A stretch of 64,000 bases of DNA from Sporosarcina sp. Marseille-Q4943 (GCF_943736995.1 NZ_CALSFT010000002.1:310001-374000), one strand, 5' to 3'. Positions 35,423-44,266 are shown, counted from the first letter of the stretch. Notes: generated from the letters alone by a model not told the origin. Made by a program: numbers and translations.

Positions 35423-36889
35423 ATGCTGCAAGTCGACAACCTCACAGGCGGCTACGGCAAAGAGCCGATCGTCAAAAACATTTCATTCCGTGTGAATAAA
35501 GGCGAAGTCCTCGGCATCCTCGGCCCGAACGGCAGCGGCAAATCGACGCTGCTGAAAATCATCTCAGGCATCTTGCCGGCCCAACAGGGGACCGTCCGGA
35601 TCGACGGGGAGGACGCTAAAGCTTATTCCCAAAAGCAGTTCGCAAAAAAGGTCGCGGTCCTTCCGCAGCTCCATGCGCACGCCTTCTCCCATACCGTGAA
35701 AGACACCGTCGCACTCGGCAGATACCCGCACCAGACCGGGCTTTTTTCGTCCTGGTCCGATGCAGACGAGCGGGCGGTGACGGAGGCGCTTGCCTACACC
35801 GGCGTCACCCGCTACAAAGATACGGCGATCGAACTGCTGTCGGGAGGCGAACAGCAACGAGTTTTCGTCGCGCAGGCGCTCGCGCAAGAGGCACCGATCC
35901 TCCTGCTCGACGAACCGACGAACCATCTCGACATCGCCCACCAGCAACAATTGCTCGACACGATCCGCAACCATGCCATCGAAAAAGGCGTCACCGTCAT
36001 CTCCGTCTTCCATGACGTCAACCTCGCCTCGCTCTACTGCGACCGGCTGCTCCTCATGGAAAAAGGGGAGGTCGCCATGATCGGCGACCCGCAGGACGTC
36101 ATCCGCGAGTCGACGATCGGCAAAGTGTACAATGCGCGCGTCAAAACGCAGCCGCATCCAGAACTGCCGAAGCCGCAAATGACGCTTCTCCCTCAAAAAA
36201 TAGAGGAAAGCAAACCGTTCACGGTCAATAAAGGACACTTCACCGTCACTGCGGAACGCGTTTCAATACAGGTCAACCAACCATTGAAAACCGTCTCATC
36301 CGCCGTCGTGAACGCAGGGCTCGGCTGGTACCGCGTATTTGTCAACCGCCACGTCGACGAAAACTATAACTGTGACGACGTCCAAGCGGAAATGTCCGCC
36401 TACCTCGAACAACAAGGCTATACACTTTCAGACACCGTCGGGATGATGACCGCCGTCACGACCGAGCATGCGGAAATCGGCGAATACGAAGGCGATTTTG
36501 GCTCCGTCCTCGTCATGGTGACAGCGGGCGTCGGTAATGCCGTCGACGTCTCGCGAGCACTTGACCGCGAACAACGCGTCGGCACGATCAACACATGGGT
36601 CATCGTCAACGGCCATTTGCCTGAAGAGGCGTTCATCCAGGCGATGATCACCGCAACCGAGGCGAAAACGAAAGCGCTCCAAACCGAAAACGTCAAAGAT
36701 CCGCTCACCGGCACGATCGCGACCGGCACATCGACCGACAGCCTTTTGGTTGCAGCGACGCAAGAAGGGGAGCACTTGCCATACGCGGGCCCGATCACCC
36801 CCCTCGGCAAACTGATCGGCCACGGCGTTTACGACTGCACCGTCCGCGCGATCCGCGCCTATAAAGAAGCGAAAGGCTGGACGTCGTAA
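35423..36889 (+). CDS. BtuD-CbiZ fusion: corrinoid ABC ATPase plus adenosylcobinamide amidohydrolase
   Basis: 488 aa with two domains. Residues 1 to about 255 form the transporter ATPase: Walker A GPNGSGKST, signature LSGGEQQRV, Walker B LLLDEPTNHLD. Residues about 270-488 are a CbiZ domain (AVVNAGLGWYRVFVNRHV, VTAGVGNAVDVSR, TGTSTDSLLVA), which cuts the aminopropanol side chain of adenosylcobinamide to give adenosylcobyric acid. Fused forms are known in Bacilli (YvrA-like). ATG 35423 follows AAAGGGGCC. The stop shares a base with cbiB. Confidence 0.92.
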   Translation: MLQVDNLTGGYGKEPIVKNISFRVNKGEVLGILGPNGSGKSTLLKIISGILPAQQGTVRIDGEDAKAYSQKQFAKKVAVLPQLHAHAFSHTVKDTVALGRYPHQTGLFSSWSDADERAVTEALAYTGVTRYKDTAIELLSGGEQQRVFVAQALAQEAPILLLDEPTNHLDIAHQQQLLDTIRNHAIEKGVTVISVFHDVNLASLYCDRLLLMEKGEVAMIGDPQDVIRESTIGKVYNARVKTQPHPELPKPQMTLLPQKIEESKPFTVNKGHFTVTAERVSIQVNQPLKTVSSAVVNAGLGWYRVFVNRHVDENYNCDDVQAEMSAYLEQQGYTLSDTVGMMTAVTTEHAEIGEYEGDFGSVLVMVTAGVGNAVDVSRALDREQRVGTINTWVIVNGHLPEEAFIQAMITATEAKTKALQTENVKDPLTGTIATGTSTDSLLVAATQEGEHLPYAGPITPLGKLIGHGVYDCTVRAIRAYKEAKGWTS

Positions 36890-37845
36890 TGCAGGCCCAT
36901 TTCATGGCAATCGCGATCGGGTTCATCCTCGACCGCGCCATCGGGGATCCCCCGAACTGGCCGCATCCCGTGCGATGGATCGGTACTCTTATCTCGAAAT
37001 GTACCGCGGTCCTAAACAACGGGCGCGCCCGCGTACTGAAAGGCGCAGGGATGCTGTTCATCGTCGTTTTCATCGTTACGGCGATTGTTCTCGCTATCGT
37101 CTGGTCTGCCTACCAACTACATATCGCTGTCGGAATTGTCGTCGAAGCCATCCTCATCGCCATCGGGCTCGCCCAGAAAAGCTTGCGGGACGCTGCACTC
37201 GATGTGTACGAGCCGCTAGCAGCTGACGATCTCGAGGAAGCACGGAAAAAGCTTTCGTGGATTGTCGGCCGCGACACCGACACACTGCAAGAAGGCGGGA
37301 TTGCCCGTGGCGCGATCGAAACGGTATCGGAAAATACAGCCGACGGCATTACGTCGCCGTTGTTCTGGGCTTTCCTCTTCGGTGCGCCAGGATTATGGAT
37401 GTATAAAGCCGTCAACACGCTCGACTCGATGATCGGCTACAAAGATGACCGCTACCGTGAGTTCGGCAAGTTTTCCGCACGCGCTGATGATGTGTTGAAC
37501 TTCATTCCCGCAAGGATTACCGGCTTCCTTATCCTCGTTTTCATGAAGAATGAAGGCGGAATCCCTCTTGGGAAGCGGTTCGTCGGCTGGAGCAAAGACG
37601 CCAGGAACCACCCGAGCCCGAACAGCGGATTTCTCGAAGCAGCAACCGCGTGGCAGCTCGGCGTCACATTAGGTGGCAAAAGTACATATAGGGGAACCGA
37701 ATCGGTGCGACCGGAAATCGGCCCCGGACTGCGGCCGTTGCAAGCCGCGGATATTAAATTGACGATTGTCCAAATGCATATGGCTTCATTCGCCTTTTGG
37801 ATGCTCATGACCATCATAGGAGTGATTTTCTATGCAATTGCCTGA
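36889..37845 (+). CDS. cbiB: Adenosylcobinamide-phosphate synthase CbiB
   Basis: Membrane enzyme joining adenosylcobyric acid with (R)-1-amino-2-propanol phosphate. 318 aa; family motifs FILDRAIGDPPNWPHPVRW at the N-terminus and RGAIETVSENTADGITSPLF in the middle. ATG overlaps the stop of the fusion gene (TAATG). Its product step needs aminopropanol phosphate made by CobD, encoded next. Confidence 0.94.
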   Translation: MQAHFMAIAIGFILDRAIGDPPNWPHPVRWIGTLISKCTAVLNNGRARVLKGAGMLFIVVFIVTAIVLAIVWSAYQLHIAVGIVVEAILIAIGLAQKSLRDAALDVYEPLAADDLEEARKKLSWIVGRDTDTLQEGGIARGAIETVSENTADGITSPLFWAFLFGAPGLWMYKAVNTLDSMIGYKDDRYREFGKFSARADDVLNFIPARITGFLILVFMKNEGGIPLGKRFVGWSKDARNHPSPNSGFLEAATAWQLGVTLGGKSTYRGTESVRPEIGPGLRPLQAADIKLTIVQMHMASFAFWMLMTIIGVIFYAIA

Positions 37846-38950
37846 ACATGGGGCGAATCCCCGGCACGTCTATGAAAAGCTAGGCATGACCCTGCCCGCG
37901 CGGATCCTCGATTTCAGCGAAAACTGCAATCCGGCGGGGCCTCCGCGGGCAGTTGTCGAGTTGTGGCCGGATCTTTTGTCGCGATTACACGCCTACCCGG
38001 ACCCGAGCGGCGAGCCTTTCTTATCGAAGGCGGCGGATTATCACGGCGTCTCGAAAACGTCGGTGATTGCGGGCAATGGTGCGGCAGAAATCTTGTCGTT
38101 CATAGCGGAGCGGTACCGGGGGAGGCGAGCAATCGTCATCCACCCGACGTTTTCGGAATACGAAGCGACGTTGCGAGCGAAAGGAGTTGAGATTGAACGG
38201 ATCATCGCTTCCGAAGTGGACGGCTTTCGCTTGCCGGTTGAGGAGGTATTGCCTCGTCTTTCGGCGGCATCCGTTTTATATCTATGCACGCCGAACAATC
38301 CGACGGGCATCATGCCAGAGCGTGAGGATCTGCTTGCGATTATCCGTAAAGCGGGGAAGGTTGGATGTGAAGTCGTCCTCGACGAAGCGTTTATTGATTT
38401 CATAGATGAAAGCAAGTCTTTCATTCCTGAATTAAACGAATTTCCGCACGTCATCGTCGTCCGGTCGATGACGAAAATGTATGCGATTCCGGGCATCCGC
38501 CTCGGGTATACAGTCGCGCATCCCGAGGTCATTTCTTCATTGAAAACGACGGCGCCGCATTGGAATGTCAACGGCATGGCGGCCGCAATCGGGGCGGTGT
38601 GCCTCGGGCAGGATGCATACCGCGAAGCGGCGATCCGCCATGCCTGGGAGGAACGAGAGAAAATGACAGCTTTTTTGAAGGAGTTTGGCTGCACGGTGAC
38701 TGATTCAGTCGCGAATTTCCTTTCGTTCAAACCGGAAGATGCCGGGAAACTGTACAAGGAAATGCTTGCGAAAGGCATCGTCCTCCGCCATTCGGAAAAT
38801 TTCCGGGGGATGGACGGACGGTGGTTGCGCATCGGGATGAAAAGCAGCGCGGAGATGGAAAAATTGCGGCGGGAGCTTGCGGATTGGTTTGCGGGCGACG
38901 CAGAAATAAATAATTATCGTCATGACGAAGCAAGCGTTTCATTGGAATGA
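37832..38950 (+). CDS. cobD: Threonine-phosphate decarboxylase CobD
   Basis: PLP enzyme, 372 aa, converting L-threonine O-3-phosphate to aminopropanol phosphate. Class I aminotransferase fold with the PLP lysine in SMTKMYAIPGIRLGY and the substrate motif LDFSENCNPAGPP. ATG 37832 overlaps cbiB by 14 bp. HisC is a possible confusion, but the operon context and the N-terminus favour CobD. The gene is followed by array D. Confidence 0.9.
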   Translation: MQLPEHGANPRHVYEKLGMTLPARILDFSENCNPAGPPRAVVELWPDLLSRLHAYPDPSGEPFLSKAADYHGVSKTSVIAGNGAAEILSFIAERYRGRRAIVIHPTFSEYEATLRAKGVEIERIIASEVDGFRLPVEEVLPRLSAASVLYLCTPNNPTGIMPEREDLLAIIRKAGKVGCEVVLDEAFIDFIDESKSFIPELNEFPHVIVVRSMTKMYAIPGIRLGYTVAHPEVISSLKTTAPHWNVNGMAAAIGAVCLGQDAYREAAIRHAWEEREKMTAFLKEFGCTVTDSVANFLSFKPEDAGKLYKEMLAKGIVLRHSENFRGMDGRWLRIGMKSSAEMEKLRRELADWFAGDAEINNYRHDEASVSLE

Positions 38951-39114
38951 GAACTTTAAGAGATTATGAGAACTTTTCTGTGGAAAACGAGAACTATTCA
39001 AGGCTAAACGAGAACTTGTGGCATGAGAACGAGAACTTATTGAGAGGTAACGAGAACACTTTAACGGAGAATGAGAACTCTTCGGAGCTGAACGAGAACT
39101 CTTCCTACTAAACC
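38949..39114 (+). repeat. Periodic array, family D (8 units, 21 bp; first gap 19 bp)
   Basis: Core GAGAACT (usually ACGAGAACT) at 38949, 38968, 38989, 39010, 39031, 39052, 39073 and 39094. All steps are 21 bp except the first, 19 bp. The first core overlaps the cobD stop region. It fills most of the 256-bp gap between cobD and cobU inside the B12 locus. Confidence 0.88.
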
Positions 39115-39206
39115 GTGGGCGGGCTTGCCAAGTTCTTCTCGCAAATATCTCGCGGCCGATTCAGTTAACAAACTAAGGAAAATAACTAGAATGGTGGTCC
39201 GGTTTC

Positions 39207-39794
39207 ATGGGTGGAAAACTAACGTTCATTAGCGGTGGTGTGCGAAGCGGGAAGAGCGCATTCGCGGAAAATCTGCTTGTCGAGGGGGCTTCCGCCGTTC
39301 AAGGCAGGCTCGTCTATATCGCATCTGGCCGCGCCGTTGATGAAGAAATGAAGCAACGGATTGAAAAGCATAAGCTTGACCGGGCAGATGCAGCTTGGCT
39401 AACGATTGAGCAGCCGGTCGAGCTAGAAGAAGTGCTGCCGTTCATTCAACCAGACGATTTCGTCCTATGGGATTGCTTGACGACTTGGCTGGCGAATGAA
39501 TTGTACACCGAGCAAGACGGTACATACTGCATCCACGTAAAAGGATGCATGGAAGAGAAAGCAGCACGACTCATGGAAACGGTCGCCACAATCCAAAAGA
39601 AAGCAGTTCATTTCACCATCGTTTCGAATGAAGTGCTGGACGAACCGGTTTCAAATTATGAAGAGACGCGGCGATACTGCAAATGGATCGGCAAATTGCA
39701 TCAAATGCTCGTCGGCATAAGCGACGATGCGATCGAAATGGATCACGGGCTGCCGCTGTACTGGAAAAAGGAAGGGCGGGTGACTGTGCAATGA
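39207..39794 (+). CDS. cobU: Adenosylcobinamide kinase/guanylyltransferase CobU-like (first paralogue)
   Basis: 195 aa. Phosphorylates adenosylcobinamide and adds GMP. Intact P-loop GGVRSGKSAFAE at residues 10-21 and the guanylylated-histidine region RIEKHKLDRADAAWLTIE. The C-terminal family motif, normally SNEVG.GIVP..RDLAG, is divergent here (SNEVLDEPVSNYEETRRYCK). ATG 39207 has GGTGG upstream, a weak site. A second short CobU-like gene lies at 41908. Confidence 0.85.
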   Translation: MGGKLTFISGGVRSGKSAFAENLLVEGASAVQGRLVYIASGRAVDEEMKQRIEKHKLDRADAAWLTIEQPVELEEVLPFIQPDDFVLWDCLTTWLANELYTEQDGTYCIHVKGCMEEKAARLMETVATIQKKAVHFTIVSNEVLDEPVSNYEETRRYCKWIGKLHQMLVGISDDAIEMDHGLPLYWKKEGRVTVQ

Positions 39795-40621
39795 TAGGGA
39801 TCATGGTGATGGGAACGGCTTCGGATGTCGGAAAGACGATGATCTGCACCGCATTATGCAGGCTTCTTTCAAACGAAGGGATGCGGGTCGCCCCATTCAA
39901 GTCGCAGAACATGTCGCGATTTTCCGCAACGACGGAAGACGGGAAAGAGATGAGCCGGGCGCAGTTTCTGCAGGCGGAGGCGGCGCGGACGAAGCCGGTC
40001 ATTGAAATGAACCCGATTCTTTTGAAACCGTTGGATCATCGAAAAGCTGACGTGCGGTTTTTCGGGGAGACATTTGACGCGGTCGACGGGATGGAATACC
40101 GGGAGCAGTTTTTCGACCGTGGTGTGAAGGCTATCCGAACGGCGCTTGATAAGCTTTCGGAGTCGTTTGATACGGTCGTCATCGAAGGGGCGGGAAGCCC
40201 TGCCGAAGTGAATTTGAACGATCGAGAAATTGTCAATATGCGGGTTGCGGACATGGCGGATGTGCCTGTGCTGCTCGTCGCGGATATCGACCGGGGCGGC
40301 GCAATTGCATCGATTGTCGGGACGCTTCAATTGCTCGCTCCGGACCATCGGGCACGCGTGAAAGGGATCATCATCAATAAATTCCACGGAGACGCCGCTT
40401 TATTCCAGGAAGGTGTCGACTTTATTGAGTCCTACACAGGCATTCGCGTGGCGGGGGTCATTCCGCATAAGCTGAATCACGGGATTGAAGAAGAAGACAT
40501 GGACCGGCCGATGTCGGAAGCGCCGACTGGAACGGATGTGTACGACGCTTGGGCAGCGCATGTGAAGGCGCATATCGATTGGCCGTTCGTCCTGTCGGTC
40601 ATCGCCGGGCAGGTGGACTGA
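39791..40621 (+). CDS. CobQ-like ATPase domain protein lacking the glutaminase domain
   Basis: 276 aa. Resembles the N-terminal dethiobiotin-synthetase-like half of cobyric acid synthase: P-loop GTASDVGKT, KSQNMSRFS, EGAGSPAEVNL, DIDRGGAIASIVGT. Normal CobQ is about 500 aa with a C-terminal class I glutaminase; that half is absent, and the next gene begins 2 bp after the stop, so there is no frameshifted remnant. ATG overlaps cobU (ATGA). Cobyric acid amidation is not needed in a salvage locus, so its role is unclear. Confidence 0.85.
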   Translation: MIGIMVMGTASDVGKTMICTALCRLLSNEGMRVAPFKSQNMSRFSATTEDGKEMSRAQFLQAEAARTKPVIEMNPILLKPLDHRKADVRFFGETFDAVDGMEYREQFFDRGVKAIRTALDKLSESFDTVVIEGAGSPAEVNLNDREIVNMRVADMADVPVLLVADIDRGGAIASIVGTLQLLAPDHRARVKGIIINKFHGDAALFQEGVDFIESYTGIRVAGVIPHKLNHGIEEEDMDRPMSEAPTGTDVYDAWAAHVKAHIDWPFVLSVIAGQVD

Positions 40622-40622
40622 C

Positions 40623-41387
40623 GTGAACGGATTGCTGCTCGCGCTTCAATTTTTCACGTCCTTCCCGATTCGTAAAGAGCTGCCGATGGAACGGAAAGAT
40701 GTGACGGCGATGTATATCGCGCTGCCATTCGTCGGGGGGCTCATCGGGCTCGCGATGTACGGCGTTGCAGTGCTGTTTACGGATGGAATCGGCACGGGCT
40801 CGCTGCTCGCGGCCGTGTCGATCGTCGTGGCCGGCGTAGCTCTGACGGGCGGCCTGCATATGGATGGATTTGCGGATATGGGAGACGCGTTTTTTTCGTA
40901 TCGCGACAAGGAAAAGCGGCTTGAAATTCTGGACGATCCGCGTATCGGCGCGTTCGGGACGATGGCGCTCATCTTGTTGATCGTCGTGAAAATCGCTTTG
41001 TTCGAAGAATTGCTCCATCGTAACGACGGGCTGCTCCTTTTATTCATTGCCGTCCCGTTACTGGCCCGGGCAGGCATGAACGTTTATTTTTCAACGACGC
41101 GCCTTGCGAAGGAAAAAGGGATTGCGCATTTCTTCAAAGGAAAGCTTGCAAAGGGAAAGTTGATTGCGTGGTCGATTGGTACAGGGGCAGCTACAATTGT
41201 GGCACTTGGCTTAGTCCTTCATTCCATCTTTGTGCCGATTGTGCTCCTCGGCGTTGTAGCAACAGCGGCATTTCTTTTCCGACGCTGGTCATTACAACAT
41301 TTCGGTGGCGTCTCGGGGGATTTATGCGGGGCGTTCATCGAAGGGACGGAGGTGTTGCTATGGCTAGCGATCATCATTTGTATTTGA
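40623..41387 (+). CDS. cobS: Adenosylcobinamide-GDP ribazoletransferase (cobalamin synthase)
   Basis: Polytopic membrane enzyme, 254 aa, joining adenosylcobinamide-GDP with alpha-ribazole 5'-phosphate. The acidic motif is GGLHMDGFADMGDAFFS near residue 80, with DDPRIGAFG after it. GTG 40623 follows GGTGGACTG; start NGLLLALQFFTSFPI is typical. It overlaps cobC by 28 bp. Confidence 0.93.
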   Translation: MNGLLLALQFFTSFPIRKELPMERKDVTAMYIALPFVGGLIGLAMYGVAVLFTDGIGTGSLLAAVSIVVAGVALTGGLHMDGFADMGDAFFSYRDKEKRLEILDDPRIGAFGTMALILLIVVKIALFEELLHRNDGLLLLFIAVPLLARAGMNVYFSTTRLAKEKGIAHFFKGKLAKGKLIAWSIGTGAATIVALGLVLHSIFVPIVLLGVVATAAFLFRRWSLQHFGGVSGDLCGAFIEGTEVLLWLAIIICI

Positions 41388-41956
41388 TCCGGCATCTGCC
41401 GACCGTGGGAAACCGTGAGAAGAAATATATCGGGTGGACGGATGAGCCGATCGAGCCAGCCGCGGATTTGGTTCGGGCATTGCCTCTGCCGGCTAGCAGA
41501 ATCGTGTACGGGAGTGATTTGAGGCGCGCGAAGGAGAGTGCGGCGCTGTTATTTCCTTGTGTGGACTATCACCCGGATGCGAGATTGCGGGAATGCCATT
41601 TTGGCGATTTTGAAGGGAAAACGTATGCGGACCTTGAATGGGATAAGGACTACCGGAATTGGATTGATAATCCGCATTCATTTGCTCCGCGCGGCGGTGA
41701 AAGCTTGGCTGACGTGGAGCAGCGTTTCCTGGAAGCATTGGTTTCATTGCCGGATGGCGCTGTCGTCGTCACACATGGCGGACCGATCCGCATCGCGCTC
41801 ACCCGGTATTCGCCAGAACCGCAGGATTTCTGGTCATGGCAAATTCCGCATGGCTCGATTTGGAAGCTCGAATGGCGCAATCATGACGAATTGAAGGAGG
41901 GCGGACGATGCGTGTCGTTATCGGAGGTGCTCATAACGGGAAAAGGAAGTATGTGA
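41360..41956 (+). CDS. cobC: Histidine phosphatase, probable alpha-ribazole phosphatase
   Basis: 198 aa of the phosphoglycerate-mutase superfamily. The phosphohistidine motif is LIRHLPT (residues 8-14; usual form RHG) and the second histidine is in VVTHGGPIR. Removes phosphate from alpha-ribazole-P or cobalamin-P. ATG 41360 has GGAGGTGTT upstream. Specific substrate inferred from the operon. Confidence 0.85.
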   Translation: MASDHHLYLIRHLPTVGNREKKYIGWTDEPIEPAADLVRALPLPASRIVYGSDLRRAKESAALLFPCVDYHPDARLRECHFGDFEGKTYADLEWDKDYRNWIDNPHSFAPRGGESLADVEQRFLEALVSLPDGAVVVTHGGPIRIALTRYSPEPQDFWSWQIPHGSIWKLEWRNHDELKEGGRCVSLSEVLITGKGSM

Positions 41957-42306
41957 AAAGGATGCTTGCGGAAGAACCACAATATTGGTTGGATTGTTCC
42001 GCCAGCGATTTGGAAATTCCGACCGGGTGCAAAGTTGTCGTTGACCGTGTCGAGCATTGGCTCGCACGGACGGAACTGCCGGAAGCGGACGCTGTAGAAT
42101 TTATTAAGAAAGAAATCGAAGGCAAGGACGTCATTTTCATCCTGACCGACATCGGACGCGGCATCGTGCCGATGGATGCGGAACAGCGGAAGCTGCGCGA
42201 TGCATGCGGCAGGCTGTATCAGCAGTTGATTGCGCAGGCGGATGAAGTGACGAGAATTTGGTATGGACTTGCACAAACATTGAAGAGAAGGGGAGAAATC
42301 ATATGA
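41908..42306 (+). CDS. Short CobU-like protein (second paralogue)
   Basis: 132 aa. The N-terminal P-loop region is degraded (GGAHNGKRKYVKRM, no S/T after GK) and the guanylylated-histidine segment is missing. The C-terminal CobU motif is well kept (DIGRGIVPMDAEQRKLRDAC). This is the reverse of the first CobU paralogue. ATG 41908 follows GGAGGGCGG and overlaps cobC by 49 bp. It ends in an ATGA overlap with the adenosyltransferase gene. Function unknown; perhaps a partner of the first CobU. Confidence 0.78.
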   Translation: MRVVIGGAHNGKRKYVKRMLAEEPQYWLDCSASDLEIPTGCKVVVDRVEHWLARTELPEADAVEFIKKEIEGKDVIFILTDIGRGIVPMDAEQRKLRDACGRLYQQLIAQADEVTRIWYGLAQTLKRRGEII

Positions 42307-42896
42307 AAATTTATACAAAGACAGGGGATAAAGGGCAGACGAGCCTGATCGGAGGGCGTGTCGACAAGGACAGCCTCCGCGTTGAAGCATACGGGACGAT
42401 GGACGAATTGAATTCGTTCGTCGGCAAGGCGATGACGGAGATTGAAGGCGAAAAGTTTGCGGATCTGCTAGCGGATCTCGAAGCGATTCAAAATGAGCTG
42501 TTCGACGGTGGCGGGGATTTGGCGAATGTGATGAAAGAGCGCCATTATAAGCTTTCCAAAGATCCGATTGAAGTGCTCGAAAAGCGTATTGACGACTTGA
42601 TGGAAGAAGCGCCGCCGCTTGAGAAATTCATCTTGCCGGGCGGGTCGCCAGCAGCTGCGACATTGCATATTGCACGTACGGTTACTCGACGCGCGGAACG
42701 GTTGACGGTAACGTTGATGAAGGCGGAGGAAGACGTGCCGGCTACTGTCCAAAAGTACTTGAACCGTCTGTCGGACTATCTCTTCGTCGCGGCTCGCATC
42801 GTTAACGCGCGGCTCGGTGTTCCGGATAATGAATACGTCCGCAGCGCGAAAGTGTTCCGGACAGGTAAAGGGAAAGCGGAAAAGAAAGAGGATTGA
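42303..42896 (+). CDS. ATP:cob(I)alamin adenosyltransferase, PduO type
   Basis: Adds the adenosyl group to corrinoids, giving the coenzyme form used by IcmF. 197 aa; N-terminal KIYTKTGDKGQTSLIGG and the ATP-site motif RRAERLTVTL with the preceding PGGSPAAATLHIARTV. Similar to B. subtilis YvqK. ATG overlaps the preceding stop; GAGAAGGGGAG is the ribosome site. Confidence 0.94.
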   Translation: MKIYTKTGDKGQTSLIGGRVDKDSLRVEAYGTMDELNSFVGKAMTEIEGEKFADLLADLEAIQNELFDGGGDLANVMKERHYKLSKDPIEVLEKRIDDLMEEAPPLEKFILPGGSPAAATLHIARTVTRRAERLTVTLMKAEEDVPATVQKYLNRLSDYLFVAARIVNARLGVPDNEYVRSAKVFRTGKGKAEKKED

Positions 42897-42898
42897 CG

Positions 42899-43384
42899 AT
42901 GAAACTGAGAAAAATAACGCTGACGGCGTTGTTCGCGGCCCTTTGCGCGGTCGGCGGGTTTATCAAAATCCCGTCCGGCGTCGGCTCGTTGGCGCTCGAT
43001 ACCGTACCGGCGTTGCTTGCGGCATCTTTTTTGCCGCCCGTCCTCGTCGGAGCCGCATCGTTGACAGGACATCTCGCGTCCGCCATGTACGCGGGCTTTC
43101 CGCTTGGTCCATTCCACATCCTGATCGCGATTGAAATGATGATTATCCTTTATGGTTTCGCGCGTCTTCATAAAGCGGGACATCAAGTATTGAAATGGGT
43201 CTTCTTCATCGTTGCAAACGGGTTGCTTGCGCCGTTGCCGTTTTATTTCCTCGTATCTCCCGCATTTTTTGTTGGGGCGGTGCCGGCGATTTTATTGGCT
43301 ACAATCGTGAACGCCATAGTGGCGGCAGTTGTCATGCCGGTCCTTGCGAAAGCTGCTGGCGGCAGATTTGGGTTCGTCCGATGA
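42899..43384 (+). CDS. cblT: ECF transporter S component, probable alpha-ribazole transporter CblT
   Basis: 161-aa protein with about five membrane helices and the ECF S-component pattern (LTALFAALCAVGGFIKIP, SLTGHLASAMYAGFPLGP). CblT takes up alpha-ribazole in Listeria and Geobacillus and is encoded beside CblS, as here. ATG 42899 is preferred to TTG 42893 because AAAGAGG then has 7-bp spacing. It overlaps cblS by 4 bp. The energy-coupling module is not in the window. Confidence 0.82.
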   Translation: MKLRKITLTALFAALCAVGGFIKIPSGVGSLALDTVPALLAASFLPPVLVGAASLTGHLASAMYAGFPLGPFHILIAIEMMIILYGFARLHKAGHQVLKWVFFIVANGLLAPLPFYFLVSPAFFVGAVPAILLATIVNAIVAAVVMPVLAKAAGGRFGFVR

Positions 43385-44082
43385 GGAATGCGATTGCGCT
43401 CGGCGATGGGTTCGTCGTCACGACGGATAATTCAGGTGGCATCGGGGAGAAGCTGCGAGATGTCGTCGCGGCTCCGGATCGGGTGACGGCGTATTTCGCC
43501 GCACGTGTCGCGTTGCTCGAGCAGTGGGCGGCGCATGCGGATCCGGTTTCCGTCCTCATTCATAATTTTAGCGGAGAGGAAAGTTGGGCATCATACGTGG
43601 CTGGCGTGAAAGAGGTTTTCCGGGAATCAAACTTGGAAAGACCGAAAATCATGGGCAGCACGGAAACGAATATGGAGCTCCTGCAATCGGCCGTCGCTGT
43701 TACGATGATCGGCAAGCAGCGGCCTGTTGAGGAGATCGGTGATCTGGAATGGTATGTATATGGCACGCCGCTCATTGGGAATGAAGTGCTTGACAGGTGC
43801 AACGAAATTGCTTCGCTGCGGTTAATCAAGGAAGCGATCGGCAACGACATCGTCAAGCAGCTTTGGCCGGTCGGATCGAAAGGGATTCTGGCTGAATATA
43901 GAAGGTTGATGGGGGATTCGAAGATCGAGATTGAAACGGACGTCGATATTCATTCAACGGCGGGTCCTTCAACGTCGGTACTCCTTGGAATTGACGCCCT
44001 TAACATCGAAAAAGCGCGCCAGTTGCTAGGCGGACACCTATATAAGATACGCGTAATTGATAGCTTCCGGAATGAAACATGA
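43381..44082 (+). CDS. cblS: Alpha-ribazole kinase CblS
   Basis: 233-aa AIR-synthase (PurM)-related ATP-binding protein. The N-terminus ALGDGFVVTTDNSGGIGEK is the conserved nucleotide/metal segment. CblS phosphorylates imported alpha-ribazole, replacing the CobT reaction; no cobT is seen here. ATG overlaps the cblT stop. It is the last gene of the locus, with its terminator overlapping the 3' end. Confidence 0.85.
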   Translation: MRNAIALGDGFVVTTDNSGGIGEKLRDVVAAPDRVTAYFAARVALLEQWAAHADPVSVLIHNFSGEESWASYVAGVKEVFRESNLERPKIMGSTETNMELLQSAVAVTMIGKQRPVEEIGDLEWYVYGTPLIGNEVLDRCNEIASLRLIKEAIGNDIVKQLWPVGSKGILAEYRRLMGDSKIEIETDVDIHSTAGPSTSVLLGIDALNIEKARQLLGGHLYKIRVIDSFRNET

Positions 44083-44098
44083 CCGGAGGCTTTTTTTC
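44061..44098 (+). terminator. Terminator of the B12 locus
   Basis: Stem AGCTTCCGG / CCGGAGGCT with seven T. Its 5' arm lies inside the last codons of cblS. Confidence 0.88.
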
Positions 44099-44156
44099 TA
44101 CCACTTACCAACAAACCTTAATTCTCTAAAAAGTATCAACTAAATAAAAATATCCA

Positions 44157-44186
44157 TTGACTGAATGCTCATTCATAACTTAGACT
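44157..44186 (+). promoter_or_regulatory. Promoter with palindromic operator upstream of fadF
   Basis: TTGACT (-35, 44157-44162) and TTAGAC/TAGACT (-10, near 44180-44186) enclose the inverted repeat TGAATGCTCATTCA at 44162-44175. It resembles the FadR-type TetR operator of Bacilli (TGAATGANTANTCATTCA) in a repressing position. Confidence 0.65.
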
Positions 44187-44266
44187 AATAAATAGAACAT
44201 CGACACAGTACCTATTTTCTACTACAATATTCATAACGTTCCGATAAGGGAAGGAGAGAATACGAA

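Noticed and set aside
39165..39192. Promoter TTAACA-16-TAGAAT before cobU
   Set aside because: The implied start would leave almost no leader or ribosome site before ATG 39207.
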